From the NCBI RefSeq assembly GCF_012273515.2, contig NZ_CP050975.2, positions 9,672,001 to 9,736,000 on the forward strand: a DNA stretch of 64,000 nt. The letters run 5' to 3'. The DNA is from Streptomyces sp. RPA4-2 (lineage in GTDB: Bacteria > Actinomycetota > Actinomycetes > Streptomycetales > Streptomycetaceae). The position numbers and the translations under genes are program-made. Below are positions 34,211 through 44,475 of the stretch, piece by piece (the first letter of the stretch is position 1; each line of letters starts with the position of its first letter). The notes under the pieces were generated by a model. That model had not been told where the DNA came from. It saw nothing but the letters and a program-made list of their open reading frames with translations, and searched no databases.

Positions 34211-36760
34211 TCAGGGGAACTGAGTGATCTTGGACGGGACGGTGTCCGTCCCCGAGGTGGGCGCGCCCGTGTTGTTGATGACGTGGGCGTACTGACCCTT
34301 GCCGCCGAGCGAGATCACCAGGATGTCGTGCATCTTGATGCCTGTCTTGACGGGGACCTGGAAGCCGTGTTGCTGGACGATCGTCGGATCGGACGTGAAG
34401 TTGCAGTAGCTGCCCAGACCCCAGGCCTCGTGGACGTTGACACTGTCCGCGACCTTGTAGGCGGCGTAGCCGACGATGCCGTCATGGGTGATGGCGGCCG
34501 CGTTCGGCACGTCGTAGGCCTTCTCGTTCTGGAAGAAGATCGTCCGGCCGCGTTCGCCGTTCCAGAGCACGTCGTACTTGTTGAAGTGCTCCACGAACAG
34601 ACCGGTGGTGAGGACGTCGTCGCCGTTCACCACCAGACCGTAGTCGGCCCGGTTCGTCTCCCAGCCGACCCCGGTGCCGTGGTCGGCGCGCCAGAGCCAG
34701 GTGTGGTCGATGATGGCGTCGTCACTGTTGACCACCACGGAGTTGGTGGCCAGACCGGGTCCCGCGCCGCCGATGCGGACGAACACGTCCTGCATGGTCG
34801 TCGGGTTGGCGGCGTGGTCGGCCGAGCTGCCCGCCGGGCCGATCTGCAGCAGCGTGTCGGACCTGGTGGAGCCCGCGTCGATGAGGAACCCGGCCAGCCG
34901 GACGCCGTCTACGTCGGCGACGTGCATGGCGTCGACCCCGTTGTCGGGAACGATGGTGGCAAGTCCGAGCCCGAGCACCACGGTGTTGGCGCGGTTCACG
35001 TTGATGGTCTGGTCGAGGTGGTACACGCCGGGCGTGAAGAGGAGGTTCAGGCCCTGGGCGAGCGCCGTGTTGATGGTCGCGGCGGTCGCGCCGGGCTTGA
35101 CGACGTAGAACTGGTCCAGCGGCAGCGAGGTGCCGCCGGCGTTGGCGGGCCAGGACACACCGCGGGCGTTGGTCCGCTTGCCCGGCACGAACACCTTGTA
35201 GGTGTTGCCGTCCATGTACAGGAACGGCTTCTCGCGGGAGACCGGTGTGTTGTCCAGGGTGGTGTACGGGCCGCTGTCGAAGTTGGTCGCCGGCGCGCCC
35301 TGCACACCGGAGAACGTCATGTTCCAGACGCCGTTCGTCCAGCCGCCGACCGAGCTGTCACGGGTGTACCACTGCTGCTGCGAGTACGGGCCGACCGTGC
35401 CGTCGATCTTCGAGTCGGCGATGTAGCCGCCGGAGGCCCAGCCGTAGCCGTTCGGGGCGAGGTTGAGACCGCCCTGGACGTGGATGCGGCGGAACGGGGC
35501 GGCCTGGGCGACGGCCCAGCGGTCGGTGCCGTTGACCGGCCTGATCGCCAGGTTCTCCGCGGAGCGCCAGAAGTTCTGCGTGGCGTTTCCGTTGAACCAG
35601 CCGGCGTCCACGGTGACGTCACCGTTGATCTGCGTGTCGTCGGGGTTGAGTCCGAGACCGGAGATCGAGGTGTAGAAGCCGAGTTGCGCGTTGATGCCGT
35701 TGTACGTGCCGGGCTTCAGCAGGAACTGGTAGCGGCCGGAGCCGAACTGGTTGGACTCCTGCTGGGTGAAGACCTGGTCGAACTTGGCCTGCAGATTGGG
35801 GGTGCTGGGATCCACGACGATGACGTTGGGACCGAGGTCTCCGCCGCCCTCGACCGGCGGAGTGCCGGTGGAGCCGGTGTGGACGGCGACCTCCCAGAGC
35901 GAGTAGCCGTAGGCGGTGCCGCGGACCGTTCCGTTGACGCGGAGGTAGCGGCCCGAGCCGCTGACGTCGTACGAGGCCGTGCCGCCGGTCCCGTTGGTGA
36001 CGGACTTCAGAGTCGTCCAGTCCTGGCCGTTGGCCGAGGTCTGGAGGGTGAACTCCTTGCCGTACGCGGCCTCCCAGTTGAGGTCGACCTTGCAGATGTC
36101 CTGGACCGAGCCCAGGTCCACCTGGAGCCACTGCGGATCGGCGGCGGCCGACGACCAGCGGGTCCCGGTGTTGTCGTCGAAGGCGCTGGAGGCGGGTGTA
36201 CCGGCGTTCTCCGTGGACGACGCGGTGGCCGGCTTGCCCTTGGCGGCGTTGGCGGTGCCGCAGTTCCCGGTGGGCGGAGTGCCGGTGTCACTGGTGCCGA
36301 AGACCTGGAACTCCCAGAGCGAGTACCCGTACGGAGTGGCCCGGGTGACGCCGCTCATCCGGACGTAGCGGCCGTGGCCGGTGACGTCGAGGGTGTCGGT
36401 GCCGCCGTCGCCGCCGGTGACGGACTTGACGTCGGTCCAGGAGCTCCCGTTGTCGGAGACCTGGATCTTGTAGTCCTTGCCGTAGGCCGTCTCCCAGTTG
36501 AGGACGACCTTGCTGAGGTTGGCGGCTGCCCCGAGGTCGACCTGCAGCCACTGGGCGTCGGAGGCGGCCGAGGACCAGCGGGTTGCGGTGTTGCCGTCGA
36601 CGGCGTTCGCGGCGGGTGTCCCGGCGTTCTCGTCGGAGGAGGAGGTGGCTGTCCTGCCTTGGGAGAGAGGGGTCTCTGCCGCGGCAGCGGGCGATGGGGC
36701 GGGGAGGGTGATGAGCGCCGCCGCTGCGGCGAGCGCGATCCCCAACGATCTGAGTCTCAT
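34211..36760 (-). CDS. secreted protein with two discoidin (F5/8 type C) domains and a beta-helix
   Basis: The 849-residue protein starts with a Sec signal (MRLRSLGIALAAAAALITLPAPSPAAAAE). Two tandem discoidin/CBM32-like domains follow at about residues 30-160 and 170-305, each with NAVDGNTATRWSSAA- or AFDDNTGTRWSSAA-type and WLQVDLG motifs and ending YGYSLWE. These are sugar-binding modules. The remaining 530 residues look like a right-handed beta-helix (GTYNGINAQLGFYTSISGLGL, FTPGVYHLDQTINVNRANTVVLGLG), a fold of polysaccharide-active enzymes. Close relatives are often labelled coagulation factor 5/8 proteins without known activity. A polysaccharide-degrading or binding role is inferred; no catalytic residues can be assigned. 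Confidence 0.87.
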   Translation of the reverse strand: MRLRSLGIALAAAAALITLPAPSPAAAAETPLSQGRTATSSSDENAGTPAANAVDGNTATRWSSAASDAQWLQVDLGAAANLSKVVLNWETAYGKDYKIQVSDNGSSWTDVKSVTGGDGGTDTLDVTGHGRYVRMSGVTRATPYGYSLWEFQVFGTSDTGTPPTGNCGTANAAKGKPATASSTENAGTPASSAFDDNTGTRWSSAAADPQWLQVDLGSVQDICKVDLNWEAAYGKEFTLQTSANGQDWTTLKSVTNGTGGTASYDVSGSGRYLRVNGTVRGTAYGYSLWEVAVHTGSTGTPPVEGGGDLGPNVIVVDPSTPNLQAKFDQVFTQQESNQFGSGRYQFLLKPGTYNGINAQLGFYTSISGLGLNPDDTQINGDVTVDAGWFNGNATQNFWRSAENLAIRPVNGTDRWAVAQAAPFRRIHVQGGLNLAPNGYGWASGGYIADSKIDGTVGPYSQQQWYTRDSSVGGWTNGVWNMTFSGVQGAPATNFDSGPYTTLDNTPVSREKPFLYMDGNTYKVFVPGKRTNARGVSWPANAGGTSLPLDQFYVVKPGATAATINTALAQGLNLLFTPGVYHLDQTINVNRANTVVLGLGLATIVPDNGVDAMHVADVDGVRLAGFLIDAGSTRSDTLLQIGPAGSSADHAANPTTMQDVFVRIGGAGPGLATNSVVVNSDDAIIDHTWLWRADHGTGVGWETNRADYGLVVNGDDVLTTGLFVEHFNKYDVLWNGERGRTIFFQNEKAYDVPNAAAITHDGIVGYAAYKVADSVNVHEAWGLGSYCNFTSDPTIVQQHGFQVPVKTGIKMHDILVISLGGKGQYAHVINNTGAPTSGTDTVPSKITQFP

Positions 36761-37231
36761 GCGTTCACTCCGTTCGAAGGAGGGGACGGGTCGTGCGGGC
36801 CTCCCGAGGCCGTGCACGACCCGTGACGGGGCACGCCCGGGCGACCTCCGTGCCGAGATCCGTGCTGCGGCCGAAGGGACCCGGAGGAGACGAAATGGCT
36901 TACACAGCTGCTTAGTTCAGGCTTTGATTTAAGTCATGAGGCAATGTGCGGGCAACCCCTTGGACGTGTCTTCTTCACAGACTCCGACGGTGCGCGGGAC
37001 GCCGGCGGCCCGGCCCGTACCGGGTGAGCTGCCCGGACGTGCCCGGTGTGGCCGCGCGACCGGGACAGCCGCGATCAGAGGTTGAGGACGATCGCGCGCC
37101 CCCGGGGGCGTCCGCTCTGCCGCTGCGGGCCTCGGTCGTGACAGGGAGTGCGAGGAGACGCCCCTCGTCACCCTCCTCTGGGTGCAGAAGATGAACACAA
37201 GCGAGGGAAGGGGCGTCAACGACCCGTACCC
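36761..37231. other. non-coding interval with inverted repeats and an AT-rich patch
   Basis: No convincing gene is present. An AT-rich stretch at about 36903-36938, unusual for this genome, may hold the promoter of the secreted protein gene. A 14-bp palindrome CGCCCCCGGGGGCG lies at 37097-37110. GACGCCCCT at 37157-37165 pairs with AGGGGCGTC at 37209-37217 around an inner CACCC/GGGTG hairpin; this structure follows the stop of the molybdenum hydroxylase gene and may be its terminator. Confidence 0.5.
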
Positions 37232-39983
37232 TCACGCCTCCTGATGATCCGTCGTTCCCGCGTCACGGAGGGCCAGCCACACCCGGTCGCGGGTGAGCGG
37301 GAGGTCCGTGAAGCGGACGCCGGTCGCGTCCCGCAGGGCGTTGGCGAACGCGGGGGCGACCGGGTTGAAGGGGCTCTCGCTCATCGACTTGGCGCTCAGC
37401 GGGCCGATGGCGTCCGACGTCTCCATGAAGTGCACCTCGGTGCGCGGGATGTCCGCGAACTGGGGAAGGCGGTAGCGGCGGAACGCGGCCGTCTCGACCT
37501 CTCCGCGGGCGTCGACGCGCACGTTCTCGAAGAGCGTCGCACCCAGCGCCTGCGCCACCCCGCCCTCCACCTGACCGCGGCACTGCATCGGGTTCATGAC
37601 CCTGCCCGCGTCGGCCGCGTGCACACTGCGCAGGATGCGGATCTCACCGGTGCCCGGGTCGACGGCGAGCCGGAACCACTGCGCGTTGAAGGCGACCGAG
37701 CGCGGGGTGCCGCCGAAATGACCGTCCGCGGTGAGAGCGAAACCGACCGCCCGGGCCGCCGCGTACAGCTCCTTGAGCGACAGCAGTCCGCCGGGGTGCG
37801 CGACCGCCTCCTCCGCGAGCCCGCACTCGGCGCGCGGTACCCGCAGGTGCGTGGCGGCGAAGTCCAGCAACTGGTCGGCGAGGGCACGGGAGGCGCGCAG
37901 GGTGGCCTTGCCCGCGACCACGGTGCCGGTGGAGGCGAAGGCGCCCGTGTCATGACGTACGACGTCCGTGTCGGACTGGCGGACGGTGATCCGGTCGACG
38001 GTGGTGACGAGTTCGCCCGCCGCGATCTGCCGGTGCACGGTCGTCGTCCCGTTGCCGAACTCCGCGGTGCCCACCGCCAGATCGAAGGTCCCGTCGGGCA
38101 GCAGCGAGGCCCGCGCGTCGGCGATGTGGCCGCCGGGCGGCCCCGTCGCGATCATCGCGAGCGCGGCGCCCTCGCCGACCAGCCAGCCGTCGGGAACAGC
38201 CTCCGGCACAGGTTCGGCCTGGGCCCGGCGCACGATGTCGACACAGCTGTCGAGGCCGTAGCTGGCGATGTGCAGGTCCTCCTCCTCGCCGCCGGGCGAG
38301 AGCATCGGCTCACCGGGCCCGATGACGTTCCGTGCCTTGAACTCCAGTGGATCCAGACCGAGTCGGCGTGCCAGCTCGTCGAGTGCGGACTCCATCGCGA
38401 ACATCACCTGTCCGAGCCCGTAGCCACGGAACGCGCCCGCCGGGACGGTGTGCGTGTAGACGGAGAAGGCGTCCACCTTCTTGTGCGGGGCGCGGTAGAC
38501 GGCGAGCGATTCGCCGACGCTGTGGAACATCACCGCCGGGCCGTGGTTTCCGTACGCACCCGTGTTGGACACCACCCGCAACTGGAGCGCGGTCAGCGTC
38601 CCGTCGCGGCGCGCGCCCGCCTTCACATGGATCGTGAAGGGGTGCCGGGTGGTCGCACCGTAGAACTGCTCGGCGCGCGTGTACTCCAGTTTCACCGGGC
38701 GCCGCAGCCGCAGGACGGCCAGCGCCACGATGTCCTCGACCAGCATCTCCTGCTTGCCGCCGAAGCCGCCGCCGACCCGGCCCGCGACGACCCGCACCCG
38801 CTCCGGTGGGAGGTCGTAGAGGGCGCACAGCGCCCGCCGGGTCAGGAACGGGGTCTGAGAACTGGTGCGTACGGTCAGCCGGTCGTCCTCGTCGAACCAG
38901 GCGACCGCACCGTGCGTCTCCAGGCTGGCGTGCTGCACGCGCTGGGTGCGGTAGGTGTCCTCGTACACGGCGTCGGCCGCCGCGAACCCCGCCTCGACGT
39001 CGCCGATCTCACCGTGCGCCTCGCCGACGACGTTGTCGCGCGGGCGGGAGATACGGGCCGTGACCGCGTCCTTGTCGTGCACGACCGGTGCTCCGGGCCG
39101 CATCGCCTCCTCCGGGTCGAGGACGGCGGGCAGCACCTCGTACGTCACCTCGATGCGGCGGCAGCCCTCCTCGGCGGCGGCCTCGCTGTCGGCGACCACG
39201 GCCGCGACACGCTGGCCGACGTGGCGCACGGTGTCGTCGAGGACGCGGGTGTCGTCCGGGTCCTTCCTCGGGATGTTCGTGGCGCGCGGTGGAGAAGTGC
39301 CGTTCCGGCGCGTCGCGATGGGTGAGGACGGCGTGCACGCCCGGGACACGCAGGGCTGCGGACGCGTCGACGGCGACGATGCGGGCGTGGGCGTGCGGAG
39401 AGCGCAGCAGCTTCATGTGGAGCAGGCCGGGCACGTCGATGTCGAAGGTGTAGCGGGCGGTGCCCGTGACGACCTGGGGGCCGGCCGGCGCGGGCAGGTT
39501 GCGGCCCACCGACTCACCGGCGGACGGCGCTTCGGTGTGACACACGCCCCGCACCGCGTCCTCGATGGCCCGGTAGCCGGTGCAGCGGCACAGGTTTCCT
39601 TTGAACGCCCGCGGCAGGTCGTCGATTTGATCGTCGTCCAGGGCCGCCGTCGTCATCAGGAACCCGGCCGTGCAGAAACCGCACTGGAAGCCCTGCGCGT
39701 CCAGGAACCTCCGCTGCACGGGATGGAGTTCGCCGTCCTCCGCGGCCAGACCCTCGACGGTGGTGACCGTACGGCCCTCGGCCCGGAAGGCGGGGTAGAG
39801 GCAACTGTGCACCGGCTCGCCGTCCACGTGCACCGTGCAGGCTCCGCAGTCGCCCGCGTCGCAGCCCTTCTTCACGCCGAACCAGCCGCGTTCACGCAGA
39901 TAGGTGCGCAAGCACTGCCCCGGGCGCGGCGGCTCCGAGGACGAGCGGCCGTTCACCTCGACCCCGAAGGTCCCGTCACTCAT
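37232..39983 (-). pseudogene. fused 2Fe-2S/molybdopterin subunit of a xanthine-dehydrogenase-like enzyme, frameshifted
   Basis: From ATG 39983 the first 150 residues carry both iron-sulfur clusters ([21 protein letters not shown], then CGFCTAGF and CRCTGY). A molybdopterin-binding region begins with [32 protein letters not shown]. At about residue 240 an extra G at 39262-39263 breaks the frame; without it HEHPEE continues as [23 protein letters not shown]. The rest contains GRVGGGFGGKQEM, GAFRGYGLGQVMFAMES, and a C-terminal active-site Glu in SMSESPFNPV. The start overlaps the FAD-subunit stop by ATGA. FeS-Mo fusion is one known arrangement in this family. As sequenced no full-length subunit is made. 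Confidence 0.87.
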
Positions 39984-40801
39984 CGTGTCTCCTGCCCCAG
40001 CTCGCGGCGGATCTCCTCCGCCAGCCGAAACGTCATGTGCCGCCGCCACGCGGGCAGTCCGTGGATGTCGTCGAACCACTCGTCGTCGGCGACGGCGGAA
40101 CGGAGGGCCGCCCGCAGGTCCGCCGCGCCCGGTGGCAGCGGGAACCACAGGCGGACCGGTCGCAGGGTCGAGGCGGTGATGGTGAGCGTCATCGAGTGGT
40201 CGACGGGATCGAGCGCCCCGATGACGAGCACGCCCGAGCGGCCGAGCCCGTACAGCGACGCCTGACGGAAGGCCGTACGACAGCCCAGCGCCCTGGCGGG
40301 CAGGGTGACGGAGCGCAACAGTTCCCCCTCCCCGAGGTCCTTGCGGCCGGCGCCCGTCACGAAATCGGCGACCCGCACCCGGCGGCGTACGCCGTCCTGG
40401 GCGAGCAGCAGACACTCCCCGTCGAGCGCCGCGGTGAGCGAGATCATCGGGCCCGCGGGGAGGGCGTTGCAGAGGTTGCCGCCGACGGTGGCCATGTTCC
40501 AGACCTTGAACGAGGCGAGGAACACCCGGCAGCACTGCTCGAACAGTGGCGCCGCCTGCGCCGTCAGGCCCTTCCCGTACCGGGAGAGCTGGGCGATGGT
40601 GCAGGTGGCGGCGATCTCCAGCGAGCCGTCCGGGTGCGCCCGCACGGGCGTCCAGCCGGTCCGGCTCAGGTCCACCAGCCGCCGCAGCCGCGGCTGCGGC
40701 TCGGAGAACAGGTACGTCCCGCCGCCGAGCCAGGCGTCGCCCGGCCGCCAGGGCGCGGGAAGCCGTGCGTCCCGGATCTCCACCACCGTGTTCAGGTCCA
40801 T
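39980..40801 (-). CDS. FAD-binding subunit of a xanthine-dehydrogenase-like molybdenum hydroxylase
   Basis: This 273-residue protein starts [18 protein letters not shown] and shows the two FAD loops [14 protein letters not shown] and [24 protein letters not shown], followed by CO-dehydrogenase-flavoprotein C-terminal features. It carries electrons from the molybdenum/iron-sulfur subunit encoded directly downstream with a four-base overlap. A PucR-type regulator is divergent, as in purine-catabolism loci, so a purine or N-heterocycle substrate is possible but unproven. Confidence 0.9.
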   Translation of the reverse strand: MDLNTVVEIRDARLPAPWRPGDAWLGGGTYLFSEPQPRLRRLVDLSRTGWTPVRAHPDGSLEIAATCTIAQLSRYGKGLTAQAAPLFEQCCRVFLASFKVWNMATVGGNLCNALPAGPMISLTAALDGECLLLAQDGVRRRVRVADFVTGAGRKDLGEGELLRSVTLPARALGCRTAFRQASLYGLGRSGVLVIGALDPVDHSMTLTITASTLRPVRLWFPLPPGAADLRAALRSAVADDEWFDDIHGLPAWRRHMTFRLAEEIRRELGQETR

Positions 40802-41015
40802 ACCCGCAGTGAAGCAACGCGAGGGTGCCCGGGACGACTGGTTCACCACACGGAAACACCGACTTTTCCGGCGCGTTCCCTGGAGGATCAACCAAGAGGC
40901 GTATCCCTCGTATCATCTGGCATTTACGATGCGGTGGCTCACAACCGCCTGGTGAATGTGAGATGCCGGACGACAGACCCATGCCGCCCGGCGGCCGTAC
41001 GAGGAGCCAGAGCGC

Positions 41016-42604
41016 ATGCACGTCGAAAACCTCCTGGAGGACGAGTCCCTCTGCCTGCGTCTGTTGTGGGCCGATGGCCCCTTGCTGAGGCGCGAGATCA
41101 GTGGAGTGACCGCGACCGACCTCGAGGATCCGGCCCGCTTCGTGCGGCCGGGCGAGGTCGTGCTCAGCGGGCTGGTCTGGTGGACGCCGGAGGACGGACA
41201 GGCCCGTGCGGAGCGGTTCGTCGCCGCGCTGAAGACCGCGGGCGCCGCCGTGCTCCTGGCCGGCGAGGAGACTCACGGCTCGGTCCCCGCCGACCTGGTG
41301 GAGGCCTGCGGGCGACACGGGGTGCCGGTGGCGGCGGTCCCGGTCCACATCATGTTCCGTGCCATCACCGACACGGTGTACCTGCGGCAGTGGGGCGAGC
41401 TGAGCCGCCATCACGCCCTGCCCGGAAACGTACGGGCCCGGCTGAGCCGCCTCGTCGCCCAGGGCGCCGGTCCGGACCTGATCCTCGCGACCGCCCTCGC
41501 GCATCTCGACCGGAGCACCGCGTACGTCCTCACCTCCGCCGGGCGCACCGTCGCGGCGACCGAGGGGGCCACGACGGTCACGGCGCACGAGGCCGTCGCG
41601 CTGATGGGCGAGGGGACCGGCGTCACGGTGCCGGTCGAGGCCGACGCCGTCTCCCCGTACGGGCGCTGGCACCTCCACCTGCCCGGCCCCGACGACGCGC
41701 CACCCCGCATGCTGCACGAGATCGCCGCGATCCTCGGCCGCTGCCAGGAGTCACGGGCGCGGCACCGGGCCGCCGAGCACCAGGTCGCGGACGAACTCGG
41801 CGCGCTGCTCGCCGGAGCCGGAGCCGGAGCCGGGAACGACCCCGGGCGTGGAACCGCCGCCGTGGAAGGCGCGTTGCGCAGGTGCGGTCTGTCGGCCGAG
41901 GGTCCGTACGGTGTCGTCGTCGCTTAAGCACGGGTGCGGGGCGGGACGGGCTCGCGGAGGGGGCGTTGGCGGAGGCGGTCGCGCACGCGACGACGGGACC
42001 TGGCGCTGTCGGGCGGCTGCCGGACGGCACGGCCTTCGCGGTGGTTCCCGCGGCCGCGACCGCCGCCATCGCGGAGATCTGGCCGCTCGTCGCCGCCTGC
42101 GAGCCGCTGGTACCGGTGCACGGCGGAACCGGGTCACCCGCCGCCGGGCCGCGGGAACTGGCCGGGGCTCTGGCCGAGGCGCGTTACGCGCTGGGCTCCG
42201 CCCGCACCACGCAGCCGGACGCCTCGGCCCTGACCGACATCGCGAGCCTCACCGGGCTCGACACGCTGCTGACCGGCATACCCGCGGATGTCCGCACCGC
42301 CTACAGCCGCACCGTCCTGGGGCCGCTCCTCGACACCGGGAACGCGTCCTTCGCCGCCCTCCTGCAGACCCTGGAGACCTTCCTCGCCTGCGACTGCTCC
42401 TGGGCGCGTACGGCCGAGGCCATGCACCTGCACGTCAACAGCGTCCACTACCGCATCGGGCGCGTCGAGCACTTCACCGGCCGCGACCTGGCCCGCCTCT
42501 CCGACCGTCTCGACCTGCGGGCCGCCCTGCTCTGCCGTACGGACCTCCCTCGTCCTGCTACGCGCGATCGACCTGCACGCTCGTCGAAGGCACGCGCGCG
42601 GTGA
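41016..42604 (+). pseudogene. PucR family transcriptional regulator, frameshifted in the middle
   Basis: The first 303 residues ([21 protein letters not shown]...) form the N-terminal purine-catabolism-regulator domain with [14 protein letters not shown]. They stop at TAA 41925-41927. The next frame continues DGLAEGALAEAVAHATTGPG and ends with the C-terminal helix-turn-helix FLACDCSWARTAEAMHLHVNSVHYRIGRVEHFTGRDL. A single missing base near 41923 accounts for both the stop and the shift. GGAG precedes the ATG. It is divergent from the FAD subunit of the molybdenum hydroxylase, which it presumably activated. The 3' end overlaps the convergent TOBE gene by 47 bases. Confidence 0.85.
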
Positions 42605-42956
42605 CCGTGACGCCGACCGCGAGGTCCAGTTCCTCGACCGCCTCCCTGGTCACGAGCGACACCACGCGGTGCGGGCCGGCCTGGATCTCGACCTGTGCCA
42701 CGACGTCGTCGACCGTGAGCCCGGTGACGATGCCCGTCAACGCGTTGCGCACGGAGGTGGGCGGCCCGACGACTTCGGCGCGTTCGTCCTCCGCCGCACG
42801 CCGCTGGGCGAACCGCGCGAGCCCCACGCCGTCGATCACCCGGTTCCCCGACCCGTCCCTGCCCATGGGCAGCCGGCCCCCGTCCGCCCAGCGGCGCACG
42901 GTCTCCGGACTCACCCTCAGCAGGCGCGCGGCCTGGCCAATGCTGTACGTCGGCAC
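42558..42956 (-). CDS. MerR-type helix-turn-helix protein with a TOBE (molybdate-binding) domain
   Basis: A GTG start gives 132 residues. Residues 1-50 are an excisionase/MerR-like DNA-binding domain (YSIGQAARLLRVSPETVRRWADGGRLP), and residues 68-130 are a TOBE beta-barrel (SVRNALTGIVTGLTVDDVVAQVEIQAG, HRVVSLVTREAVEEL). TOBE domains bind molybdate or tungstate, and this HTH-TOBE form is a small ModE-like regulator in actinomycetes. Its location beside a molybdenum hydroxylase and not far from the FdhF-type molybdoenzyme fits molybdate-responsive control. Confidence 0.88.
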   Translation of the reverse strand: MPTYSIGQAARLLRVSPETVRRWADGGRLPMGRDGSGNRVIDGVGLARFAQRRAAEDERAEVVGPPTSVRNALTGIVTGLTVDDVVAQVEIQAGPHRVVSLVTREAVEELDLAVGVTVTARVPSTSVQVDRA

Positions 42957-43068
42957 ACAGGAACCCTAACGGGCGCCTGCGGGACGGTGGCGCATCCCCC
43001 GGCCGGTCCCGGGCGTTGCGGAGGAGGGCGGGGCGGGTGCGCGACGGGTGCGCGGCGGGCAGGTGGTG

Positions 43069-44193
43069 TCAGGCCGATTCGGCGTAGCGCGAACCCGCGA
43101 AATACCGTGCCGTCCGCTCCACCTCGTCACCGTCGCGCAGTCGGCGCAGCTCGACGAGGGGGTAGGTCCGGTGCCCGTCGGTGAATTCGTGGGGCAGGTC
43201 GAAGCTGTGGCCGGGGACCGGCCACAGCAACAGCCACAGGTGCTTCTCGGTCGCGCCGGGTCTGTGGGCCACGGCGACGGCCACCACCTGGTCCCAGCCG
43301 ATCGCCACCTCAGGGACGGCGGCGTTCTGTACGGCCAGGCCGTCCGGTCCGATCCGCAGGCGCAGGGGCCGCATCCAACTGCGGAAGGACAGCGCGCTCA
43401 GACCCCACCCCAGCATCGCGCCCAACGGCGCGAGCGCGGCGGCCGGTTCGGGTCCCCATGGGAGGTGGCCGGTGAACAGCGGGACCGTCGCGGCCGTCCC
43501 GGCGACGGCGAGGGCGAGCGCCAGCAGCAACCGAGCGCCGGTGTGGCGACGTGCGGTGAAGGTACGCGCCGCGACGGCGGGGTTCTCCGCGGCCCGGGGG
43601 AACCCGGCGGCGTCGGTCAGCGGCCCGAAGCCGGGGCCCTGCAGCGTCGCGGGCCCGGGTGCCACCGCCCGGCGCAGCCCGTGCGGGGCCGCTTCGAGGC
43701 GCGGGCCCGCGTACCGGGTCAAGGCTTCGATCAACCGGCCCGGACCTTGGTCGAGTTCGGCGGCGTCGGCCACGTCATAGAAGCGCCGGCCGGCGGTGAC
43801 GGACGCCCGCAGGCCCGGCAGTTCCGCGCCGTAGGTGGGAAAGACGTGGAGATGCGGGGGCGGCGGAGCGGTGGCGCCATCGTCACTGTCCACGTGGACC
43901 GCCGCCCTGTAGTGCAGGGCCACGCCCTCGATCTGTCCCCAGCCGAGACCCCCGTCGACCAGCGTGATGCCCTGTTCGTCGACGCGCAGGCTGAACGGGC
44001 GTGCCGCGCGGCGCAGTTCCCGGATCCCGGTGAGGACACCCAGGGCGGCCAGGGCCATGAGGAGGTAGGCCGTGTCACGGCCCTGGCCGTTCGCCAGGAC
44101 CGCCCACACGATCGCCCCGGCCCCGACGGCGAGCCCCCATCCCGTCCGGCGTCTTCCGCTCGCGCGCAGCCGTCCGCTTCTCGTGAACTCCAT
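43069..44193 (-). CDS. hypothetical membrane protein with two PH-like segments
   Basis: The ATG at 44193, six bases after AAGGGGG, gives about 374 residues; ATG 44196 is equally possible. There are two pairs of hydrophobic helices (GWGLAVGAGAIVWAVLA with YLLMALAALGVLTGI, and LLLALALAVAGTAATVPLF with LAPLGAMLGWGLSAL). Each pair is followed by a beta-rich stretch of bacterial PH-like type (FSLRVDEQGITLVDGGLGWGQIEGVAL and LRLRIGPDGLAVQNAAVPEVAIGWDQVVAVAV). The internal duplication is clear. Function is unknown. Confidence 0.78.
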   Translation of the reverse strand: MEFTRSGRLRASGRRRTGWGLAVGAGAIVWAVLANGQGRDTAYLLMALAALGVLTGIRELRRAARPFSLRVDEQGITLVDGGLGWGQIEGVALHYRAAVHVDSDDGATAPPPPHLHVFPTYGAELPGLRASVTAGRRFYDVADAAELDQGPGRLIEALTRYAGPRLEAAPHGLRRAVAPGPATLQGPGFGPLTDAAGFPRAAENPAVAARTFTARRHTGARLLLALALAVAGTAATVPLFTGHLPWGPEPAAALAPLGAMLGWGLSALSFRSWMRPLRLRIGPDGLAVQNAAVPEVAIGWDQVVAVAVAHRPGATEKHLWLLLWPVPGHSFDLPHEFTDGHRTYPLVELRRLRDGDEVERTARYFAGSRYAESA

Positions 44194-44475
44194 CATTCGC
44201 CCCCTTGCCGCTGTCGCGGCTCTCTGGTGATCCCTCCGGCTCGCGGATCCACCGGGACTTCCGTCCGGCTCCGAGCCGCCTCGCCTGCTCTGCCCTCCAG
44301 GACGCCGCCGTGGGCTCCGCAGGGGGGAACGCGGGATGAACAGACGGCGACCGTCGATGCCGCTCACGCCGGTGCTGCTCATGGGCACGGGTGAGGAACG
44401 GGGTATGGGTGTTGAATGGATACCGGGGGTCGGAAGAGTGTCCTCACCCTCAACGGGCCCGGCGAAAGGTCCCTC

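Noticed and set aside
34187..36826. An 879-codon plus-strand frame
   Set aside because: It is the antisense shadow of the secreted discoidin protein, with Val/Gly/Arg-rich composition and no recognisable domain or signal peptide.
36929..37219. A 96-codon minus-strand frame in the gap beside the Mo-hydroxylase gene
   Set aside because: It has no ribosome site, no recognisable domain, and spans inverted repeats and a palindrome, so it is more likely non-coding.
40037..42604. An 855-codon plus-strand frame starting inside the FAD subunit
   Set aside because: Only its last 220 codons (the PucR C-terminus) are real. The first part is antisense to the FAD subunit and the middle is out of frame with the PucR N-terminus.
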